From Ursus arctos (lineage: Eukaryota; Chordata; Mammalia; Carnivora; Ursidae), in assembly GCF_023065955.2 (NCBI RefSeq), contig NW_026622952.1:34297813-34361812 (forward strand): 64,000 nt of DNA. The letters are read 5' to 3'. Shown here piece by piece: positions 22,883 through 34,774 of this stretch. The notes below the pieces were generated by a model. That model was not told where the DNA came from. It was given only the letters and a program-made list of their open reading frames with translations, and did not search any database. A program made the position numbers and the translations under genes. The number at the start of each line of letters is the position of its first letter. Positions within the stretch are counted from its first letter, which is position 1.

Positions 22883-24191
22883 GTAAGTTCCGTATCGATG
22901 CGTTCTGCGTCAAAAAAATTGTCTTGAAGTCAGAACTCACATGAAGTTGATTGTCACCCTTGGAAATCAATGGGTCAACAGATAGGAAGACAGTAAGATT
23001 GTCCTTGGGGATTTATCTGCTGGTTGGTTGAGACCTACCATGGGAGAAGGGAACGTATTCCATATGATGAGGAGAAAGTATCCCTTCTTTTTCTGGCTGA
23101 AATTCTACCTTCGAAAATGTTCTGAATGAGATTCCACATTGTCGTATCCTTTCCTTCAAGTTCTTTCTCCTTACTGTTCTCCTTCCTTTTTTCATTTTTT
23201 GTTTCTAACATTATCTCCTTAGCTTTCTTACCCTTTTTTTATGTTTTCTGTATCTAACTATTAGGGTAGTTTCAACTCATGGTGCTATTTTAAAGGATAC
23301 AGACAATACTTGTGTCCAAAAATCATTTCCCCTCTTTAGACTAGGAGTCAATGTGGTGGAATGACATTCTGAAAACACCAGTTAAGCCCATTGTTTCGCT
23401 GATGGATGGGACCGTGTGATCACACATTGGCGTGTTGAGACACTCAGGCTGAGGACAGCAAAAACTAATGGAGGCTTTTTGTTCTATTAGTTTTTACCTG
23501 ACAATATCCTGGACATTTTATTCTGAAATTAATATATAACTTGGGCTTGAAATAGTTCACACCAATCAGATAATTGCCACTTCTCCCCTCATTTTGTTCT
23601 AAATTTTAAAACCCGTGTTTCATTATAACTCTGAAGTTTTTCATTGGTGATTTGTTCACGGTAATTTACTGCTAGTGTCATCATTCAGTCCTGATAGTAA
23701 CATGTGAATATAATGTCATAATCAGACTGTCTTCTCTGCTGTATTGAACCTTACTTATCGTAAACACTTTGCACAACTTTTAATACTCTCGGAAACTAAA
23801 CAGCTCTAATTATTCAGATAGCAAATATTATTTTTCGCTGTTACCATCTGATCACCACCTGGGGCTGATTTATCTGATCTAATTACTTAACCAGGTGCCC
23901 AATCTGGTCTTCATTTTGTGCTGTGAACCCCTTGTGAAAAAGTGATGTGAGGGGAGAAAAAAATACTAGTTCCCTATCAAATCAATAGAAAAATAATATT
24001 TGAAGATCATTTCTTAGAAAAACCCCTTTTATGTAGTCAGATCTTCTCATATAAAACTAAACTCTATGCATAAATGAGTGGAAATTGAGTCTTAGAACAC
24101 AATTGTGGAAAAAAGCATTATTTTATCAAAATAATAAATTGCATTTCTGCCTGTAGTTGAGAAGATGAACTGTGACTTGTCTTGATTCCAG
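22883..24191 (+). other. TENM3: Intron, 1.3 kb
   Basis: GT-AG intron of 1309 bases without a recognised repeat. It holds a dense group of transcription-factor-like motifs at 23845-23897, described separately. Confidence 0.8.
23845..23897. promoter_or_regulatory. Candidate intronic enhancer: E-box, GATA and homeobox motif cluster
   Basis: Within 53 bases lie CATCTG (23845), CACCTG (23856), TTATCT (23870, a GATA site in reverse), TAATTA (23880) and CAGGTG (23892). Three E-boxes with a homeobox core suggest a neural or developmental enhancer. Short motifs are common by chance, so this is only a candidate. Confidence 0.25.
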
Positions 24192-24335
24192 TGTCGGTTG
24201 GATACGAATACGAGTCATGTCTGGACCTGACTCTGTGGGAAAAGAGGACCGCCATTTTGCAAGGCTACGAATTAGACGCTTCCAACATGGGTGGTTGGAC
24301 GTTAGATAAACATCACGTGTTGGATGTTCAGAATG
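24192..24335 (+). CDS. TENM3: Teneurin-3 exon: FN-plug region, second part
   Basis: A 144-base symmetrical exon (acceptor AG 24190-24191, donor GT 24336-24337; phase 1 in and out). It encodes [35 protein letters not shown] and [11 protein letters not shown], ending with the first base of a Gly codon. It completes the plug and leads to the first blade of the NHL propeller. One cysteine (ESC) is present. No disruption is seen. Confidence 0.97.
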
Positions 24336-24994
24336 GTAAGATGTTGTTCCTAGTTCATTAATATCGCTTACCTTGATTAGATTGTGGCAACATTTTATCT
24401 TTTGTGAACTGAAGGATTAGAATTAGTAGAAAAAACAAAGACAGAGTTTTAAAAACTATAAAAGTCTGAAGTGGGAACTACCTAATATTCTTCTTGTGGA
24501 CTTTGAACCATTCATAAACTCATCACCAAAATAGTTGTCCCATTTGAATGTAGATGACTTTGGTGCTGCTTTGAAACTACTCCATTTGGTAGTCTTCACC
24601 ACAGATTCACCTAGAAGCACCTAATTCTATAGTAGGCCCGTGAGTCGGTCCAGAGTGCTTTAAGAAAGTTTACCAAAAATGGAGAGAGGGGGACTTTTTT
24701 AAAAGTAAAGAAAAAAAAAAATCTATGTGACTTTACCAAAATATTTCTGATAGATCTTAATCCTTAAGTAATTAGTCTGAGCAGGTAGATTTTTTTTTCA
24801 GTTCTTCTTAGATTGTATGTGAGAAAAAATTTGTTCTCCTGCTCAAATTGGGTTCCATATACTCTTATTTAACTTTGTAAATATTAGGAAAAAATAAATG
24901 AATAATCTGAGAAGAAAGGAAGGATCGAGAGTTTCTACTTAGAGTAAACCTTATACTATAAAGACATATGCTCTGAAAACACGTATTTCAGATA

Positions 24995-25062
24995 TCACAA
25001 AAGATACAAGTTATTTTACAAAACTCGGTCACAAAAGATACAAGTTATTTTACAAAACTTGA
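24995..25062. repeat. Tandem duplication, 34-bp unit, two copies
   Basis: The unit starting tcacaaaagatacaag begins at 24995 and again at 25029, with nearly identical copies that differ only in the last few bases. Little divergence suggests a recent event. Confidence 0.9.
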
Positions 25063-26952
25063 CCAGCTTTATCTCGTAAAGAATATTATTTATATTACAC
25101 AATCACTGTTATCTTCACTGTGTGTCTAACATTTTGCCTACATGCCGGCTACACCTCAGATAATTTATAGGTACTTTTCTAGAAAAACAGAACCTGAAAG
25201 TGACTTCCTCTAGCCCCCTGTCCTAAACCATATCATGCTAGTAACTCCTCCTCTCCCTTTCCAAACAGCCAGAGGAGATTTCACAGTCTTGGCAAATCAT
25301 CTAGCTTTGACTTTGGAAAGGTTTTTGGAAGGTTCAGAATTTTGAATTGAGCATGTAATACAACTAAATGTTTATGAGTAATGATCACTTTTTCAGATTA
25401 ATGTTACTCTGATATTTGTTCTTTTTATTTAAAAAAAATTTGTTGTCGAAGCTGGGAAAGGGTGCATTTTCAGCTTCCAAATGTAATAAGTCTACAGTAG
25501 TGTCCAAGCCAGTCCTGGAGAATGCTGGTGTCTTCCCTCTAGAAGAAAATAGTACTGAGCAAATCCATAGAGGAAAAACAGAACAGAAAAAGCGTCCACA
25601 CCTTTCCCACTTTACAGGAGGGCTGAGCTCTACCCCCCGTCCAGCTGTGTCCTGGACATCAGGTTGCCGTTCAGTGAGCACGCCAGAAGGTTGGGAGCAG
25701 AGCCCATAGCTAGTGCCACGTGTAGCATACGCTTTGGAAAAGTGAGACTCCCCACCAAGAAGGACGCTCCATATGTTATCCGTAATCATCGGCGGGGTCT
25801 GAGGCCGCGGTCTTTCAGTCTGTCGTGTTAGTAACACCAGGCGTAGTCATGAGCTTTCAAAATGCAAAGCCACGTGCCAAATGTGCCCCGGGCTGCTCTT
25901 GATTAAGTGATGTGAAATTATATTTCACACAGTTTGACATATTGCTAGATTCCTTCGGAAGTTCTTTATAAACAAAACCAGGGGAACCTCTCTAGAAGCA
26001 TTTCAGTTTTCATGAGCATATAGGGTAAAGTTCATAGCCCCAGGATTTCACCAAGAGATTATGAACCTGTAGGGGGTCTATAAGCAGAGAGCTCCAGGAA
26101 AGCCATGCCATAAAGCACGTTCAACAGTGTTGAATTACACTATTATGATACCCAACAGTATTCAGGTTTATTTGAGAAACTTGTAGATATTCTGTCTATG
26201 TATATGTAATAGAAATATGCACACACACTCTCTCTCTACCAGAATAATACATCGTTTGCTTTTATTAAAATATCAGGTCAGCTGTAGAAACTGGGCTACC
26301 CCAAATTCTGTCCTCCAAAAAGTGCTATAAATTATAAACTATATATTGTTTGAAAATGTGAGGTAATCTAATTCACAGGGTAAACTGATTGTGATTTCAA
26401 ATTTTATCCAAGAATAGTTTGACAAGTAGTGGCTTCTCGAAGTGACATGTGTCTAATTGAATAAACAAAGTGATTTGTAATCGTGACAAGGTGGAGGAGC
26501 TGTGAAACGCATTAAAGGAGGAAGAGTAGGCCAAAATGGAGACAGTGACAGGTGTTTGCAGGCCTGGAACGTTGGAAGTAAATATTCTGATGTTCATCTT
26601 TGTCTTCTGTCATAATAGAGGAGACTCATGAAGGACCAATTGTTTAAAATAATGACTGAATAAATCAGGCTGAGCAGAGCAGTAGGCTGGCTTGTAGGAT
26701 TCTTCGCATGAAACTTACAGACCTGGCTCTTACAGGAAATTATAGGTCCATAGTTGTCAAATAACATAATCACAGAAAGAAGGATCTCAGATATCATTAA
26801 TGTATTTGAATATTCAAGGTAAAAGTCTTTTCCCATGTTACGATCCAGCCTTATCTGGCTTATTTTTCCTTAAATTTGAATAAACCTGTTTTATCTTCCC
26901 TGATTTCTTAATGTAAATTTTCTGTGATTATTACATCACTCAAAAAGCATTT

Positions 26953-27180
26953 AAAAAGTCATCATAGAGGGGCGCCTGGGTAGCACAGTGGTTAAGCGTC
27001 TGCCTTCAGCTCAGGGCGTGATCCCGGCATTCTGGGATCGAGCCCCACATCAGGCTCCTCCGCTAGGAGCCTGCTTCTTCCTCTCCCACTCCCCCTGCCT
27101 GTGTTCCCTCTCTCGCTGGCTGTCTCTCTCTCTGTCAAATAAATAAATAAAATCTTTAAAAAAGAAAAAGTCATCATAGA
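26953..27180 (+). mobile_element. SINEC, bear-type, full length with 16-bp target duplication
   Basis: The body, about 26969-27164, opens ggggcgcctgggtagcac, then cagggcgtgatcccgg, a B-box-like gggatcgagcccc, the CT-rich block and an (AAAT)n tail. The 16-base word aaaaagtcatcataga is repeated exactly at 26953-26968 and 27165-27180. It is a young insertion. Confidence 0.94.
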
Positions 27181-28026
27181 ATCCCCCTAAAAATGTGCTG
27201 AGCTATAAGAGGAACATAATCATTCTGATCTCTTTTTCACTTTAAAATTATCCCAAAGTGGGAGGAAAAAAACACGTTCTTGGGTTTCCTGTTTGTACTT
27301 TCATGGTTTGATTCTTTTAACAGTATAGCTGCTAAAAAGTATCAGCATTGACTTGAGGAACTGCTTTGAAATAGAGAACGTTCCATAAATATATAATACG
27401 TACCACGCCAAGGTCCAAGCAGCAGATAATAGCCCTCTGCGAAGTGTCGTGAAACATGTACGGAACAGTAACAGCTGACCATCCAGGGTACCTCAGGCCA
27501 AAATGAAACCATTGATCTGCTCTCTATATAATCATGGCAGATGAATAAAATTAGAATTGCAACTCAAATCTAGTTTCTAACAATTAGAATGTTTAATATT
27601 CATCTGGGACTTTTTTTTTTCTCAGATTTTCCTTAAGGACCATAATGGAACAGACTGGCATTGTGTCTTAAAAAGATTGGCACTTTCATGACTTAGAGCA
27701 GAATTCTCCTTAAATAATAAGTTGCCCTTCCGTAACAGTTTTGTCATGTCTGGAATTTTGAAGTGTATATGCACCCTCATGCAGATAAGAGCATATAACC
27801 AAGAAGAATGTTCTTTGACAACATAGTAGTATATAGGGGGGTTGATTTTTATTTTCTAACTTTATTTTCCACAAAGTATTTTTAGCGTTTTCAAGATCAG
27901 TGATAAACTCATGAGGAAGAAATTTGTATTTGTGGTACACCTTTCTATTGATTGGATTAATATATAATATTATAACGTCATTTAGCAATTAGGCAAACTT
28001 ACTATACCCTGAAGAAGGGGTACAGC

Positions 28027-28385
28027 GTGGTTCTCAAATTTGCACATTAGGGTCACCCGGAGGCTTGGGGGTTTTTGTAAAGATTTTATTTATTTATTTG
28101 ACAGAGAGAGAGCGTGCGCACAAGCAGGGGGCGGGGGAGAGGCAGAGGGAGAAGCAGACTCCCCGCTGAGCAGGGAGCCCAACATGGGGCTCGATCCCGG
28201 GACCCTGAGCCGAAGGCAGACACTTAACCAACTGAGCCACCCGGGCACCCTGCCTGGAGGGTGTTTAAAAAGGCTGCTCCCCAGACCGATTAAATCAGAA
28301 TCTCTCAGGATGAGATCTAAGCATCGGTATTTTTTTACAGCTCCCCAGTCAGTTCCAGTGTGTAGCCAAGTTTGAGAATCACCAA
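28027..28385. mobile_element. MER5A-type hAT DNA transposon fossil, split by a SINE
   Basis: The left end reads gtggttctcaaatttgcac and the right end reads aagtttgagaatcacc, inverted copies typical of MER5 elements. Internal pieces 'taaatcagaatctctcagga' and 'agatctaagcatcggtattt' fit the same family. A SINE at 28078-28251 interrupts it. Confidence 0.75.
28078..28251 (-). mobile_element. SINEC, minus strand, nested in a MER5A fossil
   Basis: Read in reverse it starts agggtgcccgggtggctcag, continues with a tRNA-like head and 'gagtctgcttctccctctgc', and ends in an (AAAT)n tail. Its position inside the older transposon sets the order of insertion. Confidence 0.92.
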
Positions 28386-28672
28386 TGTTGACAATTTGGT
28401 CTTTTAATTTTTCTGGTCAGTCCTTCGTTTCTTTCACCAGTCCTCCCTTATGTTCATAACAGACAGCATTTTTTGTATATACTCTTGGTATTTTGCCGAA
28501 TAACATTTTGCCCCAGGTAAATGAATAGGGTTCTCGTTCTTTCCAGGAGAACTTAAATAATCGTTTCCAGTCTGTATCTACAAAGCACAGAATTATGGTT
28601 ACATCAAGAGTGAACGTGTTGACTTTTCATCATTCTTTTTATCACAGGGAAAATGCGTTTTATGTCTTCTAG

Positions 28673-28922
28673 GTATACTGTACAAGGGAAATGGGGAAAA
28701 CCAGTTCATCTCCCAACAGCCTCCGGTTGTCAGCAGCATCATGGGAAACGGCCGAAGACGCAGCATCTCATGCCCAAGTTGCAACGGTCAGGCCGATGGC
28801 AATAAACTGTTGGCCCCAGTTGCATTAGCTTGCGGGATCGATGGTAGTCTCTACGTAGGGGATTTCAACTATGTTCGGCGAATATTCCCTTCTGGAAACG
28901 TAACAAGTGTTTTAGAACTAAG
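28673..28922 (+). CDS. TENM3: Teneurin-3 exon: start of NHL propeller
   Basis: A 250-base exon (acceptor AG 28671-28672, donor GT 28923-28924; enters in phase 1, leaves in phase 2). It encodes [36 protein letters not shown], and the first propeller blade [30 protein letters not shown], with an NVT sequon (GNVTSV), ending at LEL plus two bases of an Arg or Ser codon. NHL repeats of this kind (L-x-x-P-x-A-x-x-x-DGSLYVxD) form the six-bladed beta-propeller used for homophilic recognition between teneurins. The next coding piece is either the 21-base microexon or directly the exon at 37094. A SINE lies 22 bases past the donor. Confidence 0.97.
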
Positions 28923-29762
28923 GTATGTCTTTCCTTAATTTGGGTTTGTTGTTTTTTTTTTTTTTAAGATTTTATTTTTAAGTAATCTCTGCACCCAACA
29001 TGGGACGCGAACTTACAACCCCGAGATCAAGAGTGGCATGCTACCGACAGCCAGCCAGGCAGCCCCTTAATTTGGGATTTTTACCAATGCTAAGCATGCC
29101 TTTATAAGAAAAACTGTTTAGTCTAATGGACCAATTCATTTATTTAAATATACCTTCCCAATGTTTAAAATTTGCTCTGAAAAGAAATGAGATTCTTGGT
29201 TAAAGTTGGGGGAAGCACAACGCATGTATACTGTGCTGTAAACGTGTAAGAGTATAAAGTCACCCGACATATAAAATGTCTCACTGACTTCGGAGCATAG
29301 TTTGTGCTCCAGTAGGATAGAACTATGATTTTTAAATCTCTTCAGTTGTTCTTTAGAATAATCTCTTGATATAGGTTGTTACTTTATTTCACATCGCTTG
29401 AAATTGAGAGATAAAATATTTCCCCACAGTATCGGGACATAATAGTAAATGAACTAAGGCTATAACTTTCCGTTAGAATATTGGATCTTCAAGTTGGGTT
29501 AACCCATTAGCCATAATACCAGTAGTTAAAGTAACAAATTGTTGCTTTGCTTTGTTCATTTAAGTGTGATTATTAAAATCATCCTGTTCTGTAAATTATT
29601 TGATAAGCCTTGGCCTACGAAATTCATTTCCAATGTTATTTCTGCTTAAGTTGGCAATTCTCCATTCAAATAATTAAAATCTCAGTATGCAACTCATTAT
29701 ATTTTAGAAACTTTTCTAACTGTGTTTTCTCCCCCCACTTTTTTTTATCTGCTTCCACCAAG
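28923..29762 (+). other. TENM3: Intron before microexon B, 0.84 kb
   Basis: GT-AG intron of 840 bases. A short minus-strand SINE (28945-29064) lies almost at its start. The rest is AT-rich with no recognised repeat and ends in a strong C/T tract (about 29728-29749). Confidence 0.85.
28933..29076 (-). mobile_element. SINEC, minus strand, 22 bp downstream of an exon donor, with 12-bp target duplication
   Basis: The 12-base word ccttaatttggg is present at 28933-28944 and 29065-29076. Between them is a short SINE copy of about 120 bases on the minus strand, with a T-run, 'taagtaatctctgcacccaa' and 'accccgagatcaagagtg'. The tRNA-like head is kept and the CT-rich block is absent, as in the older copy at 7334. 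Confidence 0.88.
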
Positions 29763-29783
29763 AAATAAAGATTTTAGACATAG
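29763..29783 (+). CDS. TENM3: Teneurin-3 exon: microexon B (21 nt) in the NHL propeller
   Basis: A 21-base exon with acceptor AG at 29761-29762 and donor GT at 29784-29785, phase 2 in and out, so it is a symmetrical cassette. Together with the two bases carried from the previous exon it yields RNKDFRH, the seven-residue insert known at splice site B in the first NHL blade of teneurin-3 (TENM2 has a similar RNKEFKH). Inclusion changes homophilic and latrophilin-dependent adhesion. A TGC at 29750-29752 sits between the pyrimidine tract and the acceptor, and a GCATG lies 152 bases downstream. It is too short for ORF-based gene finding, but phase and peptide match exactly. Confidence 0.95.
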
Positions 29784-29934
29784 GTAAGCATCTTGCTGAA
29801 AGGGTACTGTGTATTTTCAAATGTCCTTTTTACATTTTTATGTGACTCTAAGAACATTTCATCATGAGAGAGGAAACTTAGTATCACAGAACATCTAAGG
29901 AATTAAAACTGCTCAAATGAACCATTATTATGTA

Positions 29935-29939
29935 GCATG
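29935..29939 (+). promoter_or_regulatory. Candidate RBFOX site (GCATG) downstream of microexon B
   Basis: A GCATG pentamer lies 152 bases after the microexon B donor. RBFOX sites downstream of an exon usually favour inclusion. A five-base match is weak evidence. Confidence 0.25.
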
Positions 29940-30164
29940 TTGCAAATTATATTATGCAATATAATCTGAAAAGCTGTTTTCAAGTTGGTTAATTAAATAA
30001 ATTTTGTCACAAAAAACTATAATGAACATGTCCGTAGAACAAAATGTATTCTGAACTCCAGTTACTGGCTCACGTACTGTAAGCCATATTGAACAGAACC
30101 AAATTTGAAACAGAGTAGGCGAGTCTAGGACAAATTTAGTTTGACGAGTAATCGGGGCGGATCC

Positions 30165-30330
30165 TGGTTTATTGGGCCCAAAGCTTATTCAGTTGGGGGG
30201 AATTCTGTTTAAGGAAAAGAATCTAAAAAATGTTTTACTTGGGCAAGTTTTTAAAAACACAAGATCATGTGATCTTGTTCCCCAGGACCTCACTGGGCTT
30301 GCAAGGAACCCATACAAAGGAGCCCTAACA
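30165..30330 (+). repeat. Ancient interspersed repeat (family not resolved), copy 1 of 2
   Basis: The stretch 'cccaaagcttattcagttgg' followed by 'ctgtttaaggaaaagaatct' resembles 'cctggagcttctataatttg' plus 'tccctgaaaaggaagacaaa' near 40300. The two copies look like the same old repeat. Confidence 0.35.
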
Positions 30331-31121
30331 CTTAGGCTTTGGAAACTTCCTGGTAAACCCATCACTGCTGTCGTTTCTGTTTTCCCAAGTTGAGAGAGTT
30401 ACTAGATTGGAGTTTTACGAAGTAATGTTTTCACAGACAGTATTATGAAGGAAAAGACCTACTTCAAAGCTACGGATGAATACAGTTGAAGCAAATACGT
30501 AGGCTCAGAAGTTTCTCGGATTCTATTTGCGATGTACACTTAGCTAGAGAAGGTATAGTAAAAGCTTGTGTGTGGACACTTTCAACTGAAAAACTTTCTC
30601 CAGGACAACAAAGAAAGAAAAAAAAATCCAATATATTTTAAAGTAAAGCTCACCAGAGAAGCAAGACGTCCTGGACCTGCTGAATCTAGTTTGGCCAGTG
30701 AAGTATCTAATGAAATGACATCAGATGGAAAACTTAGCGATAGTTGATGCGACATCCTTGAGATGACTACGTCGGCATTACCCGCTGAACCTGTGTTGTA
30801 GACACGGACAGCTAGGAAATGAGAGACACAGCTCCACCAGAAGATGAGTAGCTCTTGCATATCAGTATGGCCAGGCATGGCCCCGTGACCTTTCGCTGAG
30901 ATCCCTTATCGATCTTGGGCTCCCAGCGAATAGCTCCGTCACATGCTAAGATTCACACTAAATTTCTCCAGACTGCTGAGCCTCACCTTCTTAGTAACTC
31001 TGGAGAAAAGAGGAAAGACGAACACGCGTGTACGCCATCTAAATGTGAAAATGCTTGAGGCGATAGAGAAAGAGCTATCAGAACAGCTCCCTTTTAACAA
31101 ACCAGGCTATTCCAACCAGGC

Positions 31122-31315
31122 TCGGTGCCAGGTGTTATAGACTTCATTGCAGATGCACACAACAGTCCTTCGGGATCACAGATGAGGTCACTGAGGCGCA
31201 AGGAAGCCTCGGGGAAGCCTTTTCTTCCCCGAGACACATCACTAAGAAATGGGGAGCAGGGATTTGAACCACTCTACGAAGTGTGTTCATTGCACTACAC
31301 CACACAGCCAGTTTT
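31122..31315 (+). repeat. MIR element, + strand
   Basis: Landmarks are 'ggtgccaggtgttatag', 'cacagatgaggtcactgagg', 'ggagcagggatttgaaccac' and 'cattgcactacaccac', in MIR order. It is diverged throughout. Confidence 0.75.
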
Positions 31316-33420
31316 TATGGGTCCAAATGGCTGGGTTTCTGTGGGATAATTCCCTGGGTATGCAAAAAGCCAGACTTATTTCACAATCATTTGACAAATT
31401 ACTTAGAGCTATAATCTCTCTCTCTCTGGGGAATAAAAAAAAACTACATTGATTAGGTTAGAGCTCCGTTATTATTAACAATACTTTCTAATATGAGCTC
31501 ATTATGTACCAACTCATGGTGTCTGACAGTGATACTCGTTGTAATCCCTCTCTCATGATCCCCCTTAACCTTCGTCCTCTGTGCGTTATCCTGGCTAAAT
31601 GTGAGCTCCTGCATTTCCTTTATGCTCCGTGCATGTAAAACACACTGTCTGGGTTTTACGTTGGTATTCATCCTTGTTAAATCAATGTTGACGGGTCACT
31701 TCTACCTATACTTGAATGAATGGCTATAAATACTAATCAATCAACCTATTAAATTTTTTACATAAAGGGAAGCTTCTGAAATCCTTGAAATTTAAGATTC
31801 TCTTAGCTATGCTAAACATTTCTCCCTCTGATGTTTATGAGTTTGCTAACAAACTCCTTTTGGAGGTAGTAAATTTTAGCTCATCTCTGTTCCAATTCTC
31901 TAAAATTCCAAAATAAAGGAACGTAAATTAATTAATACTAGCTAAGAGGCAATAAGACATGCAAGACTAAAAATCAACTTTGAGAATTTTGTATTACCAA
32001 TTAAAAGATCAAAGAAAATGTCAGTCACAGGTCTGTGAACTTGAATCAATTAAAGTTTAGATAACAAAATTATGAAAGCTTGATTCAGCACTTCTTATTG
32101 ACTTACTATTTAAAAATCAAACAGGCACAGAAATCCCACATCCCAAAGCCCTGCCTGCAAGTATAAAAAGTTTTAGTCACCAGAAAAGAGGCATTTTATC
32201 GTTATCCATAAATATAATTTATGCTTTTCTGTGTTGTAAGGGCTATGGCACAGTTTCCAATAAAAAGATAAAAGTGTTAATGAAATCTATTCTATAGCCT
32301 GTATTTTGCAAATAGTTCTCTAGTCTAAGAAGGTTGAATTATGACAGAATGAATAAGCGGGTCTCGGCTGTGTTTACCACTGGCTCTGCGTCCGTGGAGA
32401 AGGTCGCTCGGGAAGCGTGATAATCTCGGCAGTGCGGGATAGGCTCATCAAGGGGCAGTACACGTGAGGCTCTTAACTTGCTTTGATTTTGCTGCCGTTA
32501 GTCAAAATCTTAATGTCAAACTAAGCCTCTCTGAAATGAGAATTTCAGTCCATTGTACAAAAAGGCCATGGTGCTTCTCCTGGCGAACAGATACTCCCGC
32601 AACCCATCCGTTTCGTACATCCCCACGCTCCGGCTGCCAGCAGCCAGCCACGCTCAGTCGCCGTAGCCTCGCATTTTCCACATGAGATGTATTGCTCATC
32701 TAAAAACTCACCACCCATTTGTACCAACACACCGGCCTCTCGAGGGCTTTGGCTTGTCCGGAAGTCAGAGCACAAGCAGTAGCTCGCTATCAGAAAGCTC
32801 TGCTGGCGTCAGGTGTCCTTGAGCCCCAGACCCCTCCCATCTATTGTTCAGAGCTTCTCTGCGTCCAGTCAACTGAAAGTTTCCAAACTCGCTTTTTTTT
32901 TTTCTGTTTGTGCTTTGGTACTGATCCACCTTTTCATTTAGAAGGGGCTGGGCTCTAAGAAGCAGCTCTAATTTGCCATGCTAGGCTGCACTGCAGACAA
33001 CTCGTCCAGTTCTCATTTCCTACCATTCGTGGGGGAATATTTCCAGAGGTAAATTCTCTTCTCCAAGACCACATACGCCTCCACATTTGTTATTCTGGAC
33101 AATGGAGTTGTGTGCAAAATTAGAGTTTTCATTTGGCAGACATTTTTAAAACCATTGACATATGTTGCTTGATGTAGAAATTTCTCTGTCTTCAAAGAAG
33201 GAGAAGCTTCAGGACAGGAAATGGCAAATGTAAGCACCACTTGGGACATTCTCTTATCACTGTCCCACTGGAACAAAACTGACGTCAGTAAAAGCAAAGC
33301 TTATGACTTGAATGTCCATTATTTTTGGACTCATGTCCTAGAGATCAAGCAGCCACCTCAAGAATCTGTTGTTTTATTCCCAAAATGAGGCACATCATGA
33401 AAAATCATGTACAATTTTTT

Positions 33421-33661
33421 ATATCATTCTTTTCTCTAAGATGTTATTTATTTATCTGAAAGAGAGAGTGCACGCAGTTTGTGGCAGGAGGGGCAGCGGG
33501 AGAGGGAGAGAGAGAATGTCAAGCAGACTCCCCGCTGAGTGCGGAGACTGACGCAGGGCTCGATCTCACAACCCTGTGATCATGACCTGAGCCGAAATCA
33601 AGAGTCAGATGCTTCACCAACAGAGCCACCCAAGTGCCCCTTTTTTTTAAATATCATTCTT
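33421..33661 (-). mobile_element. SINEC, minus strand, full length with 11-bp target duplication
   Basis: In reverse it opens ggggcacttgggtggctctg and runs through the head and CT-rich block to an (AAT)n tail near 33440. The word atatcattctt occurs at 33421-33431 and 33651-33661. Confidence 0.9.
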
Positions 33662-34774
33662 CATCAGGGTCCTGAAGTTTTTATTCTCCTTTATTGGAAA
33701 GCCATGATTTATATAGTTAGAACTGCTTGGCATTAAAATCCTCCCTTATAAACTATCAAATGAAAAAGGCAAGGTGCAGAACAGCTTTTGTGCAAAACTA
33801 TGAATATGTCTATAAATAGATACTTCTTTTAGGATATATGCTTTTTTTATCATGAAATATTGGAGCTAAGAAGGGGCAAGGGAGAATCCTTTCACTTTTC
33901 ATTATGTACAGTTCCGTACAGTTTATAAGTGGGTTAAATAGTTGGGGAGATCATGATCTGAGTTTTGCTTCGTTTTTATATGTCTTTGGATTGAAAAACT
34001 GAATTAATATTCTTTATTTTTGAAACTGTCTCCTAGAAGTTGCTCTTGAAGGATTTTGCTACAAATAGCCTTTTCAACCGATATTTTAGAAAAGATTTGT
34101 AAAGAGGGTTAAAAGGATTTCATGGTTAAGTCCCCCAATCCCGGGCTTGGATGTCATTTAAATGAATAATTCTGCATATTACCCTCCATTCAAAAAGTTA
34201 CTGAATATTCCCAGAGTACCCCAAACAAAGGTCTTTGTCCTTGAGCCAAACCATATGTATTTGAAGACCAAGTCATCTGGCTTTGAAAATTCAGAGGAAC
34301 GATTGGTGATAGTACTTCAACACTGAGAAACAAAAAGACCCTGGCATGCTGTCCTGGAGATGGTACCTTTCCACCCTTTGTACATGCGAAAGCAAGAGAG
34401 ATTTACTGTATTCTCAAAAGTGACCTTGTGGCTTTAAGAAGGTATTACATATGAATACCTAACTCCAACTGAATTTACATTGGATTGCATTATTCATTTA
34501 CCTTGATCATCGTTACTCTAGAAACAGTTCCAAGTGGATGTTTAAAGAAGGGTCTGCCTCGTTCTCATAGTTTAGGATCTTACAGCGGAACAGCAGGACC
34601 AGGAAACAAATGTGAATGTATCTAAGTTTAGCTAGTTCTTTTTTCCCTAGGAACATTTTCAGAAGGCTAGTCGTGCTTGAGGTGGTTAGCAATCATTATT
34701 GCGCTCCTCTGCTGCAGACAGTTACAGGCAGATGACATACAACAGTGTGAGACGGGGCAGCACAAAGCAAATAT

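Larger units (their letters stand above)
24336..28672 (+). other. TENM3: Intron, 4.3 kb
   Basis: GT-AG intron of 4337 bases. It holds a 34-bp tandem duplication at 24995, a young SINE at 26969, and a MER5A-type DNA transposon fossil with a SINE inside it at 28027-28385. The stretch 25070-26950 has a 150-codon minus-strand frame that I judge to be chance; no repeat is named there. Confidence 0.8.

Noticed and set aside
25385..25837. A 150-codon minus-strand frame with a 97-codon frame opposite.
   Set aside because: No domain or homologous family is recognised and both strands are open by chance; no poly-A tail or target duplication supports a processed gene.
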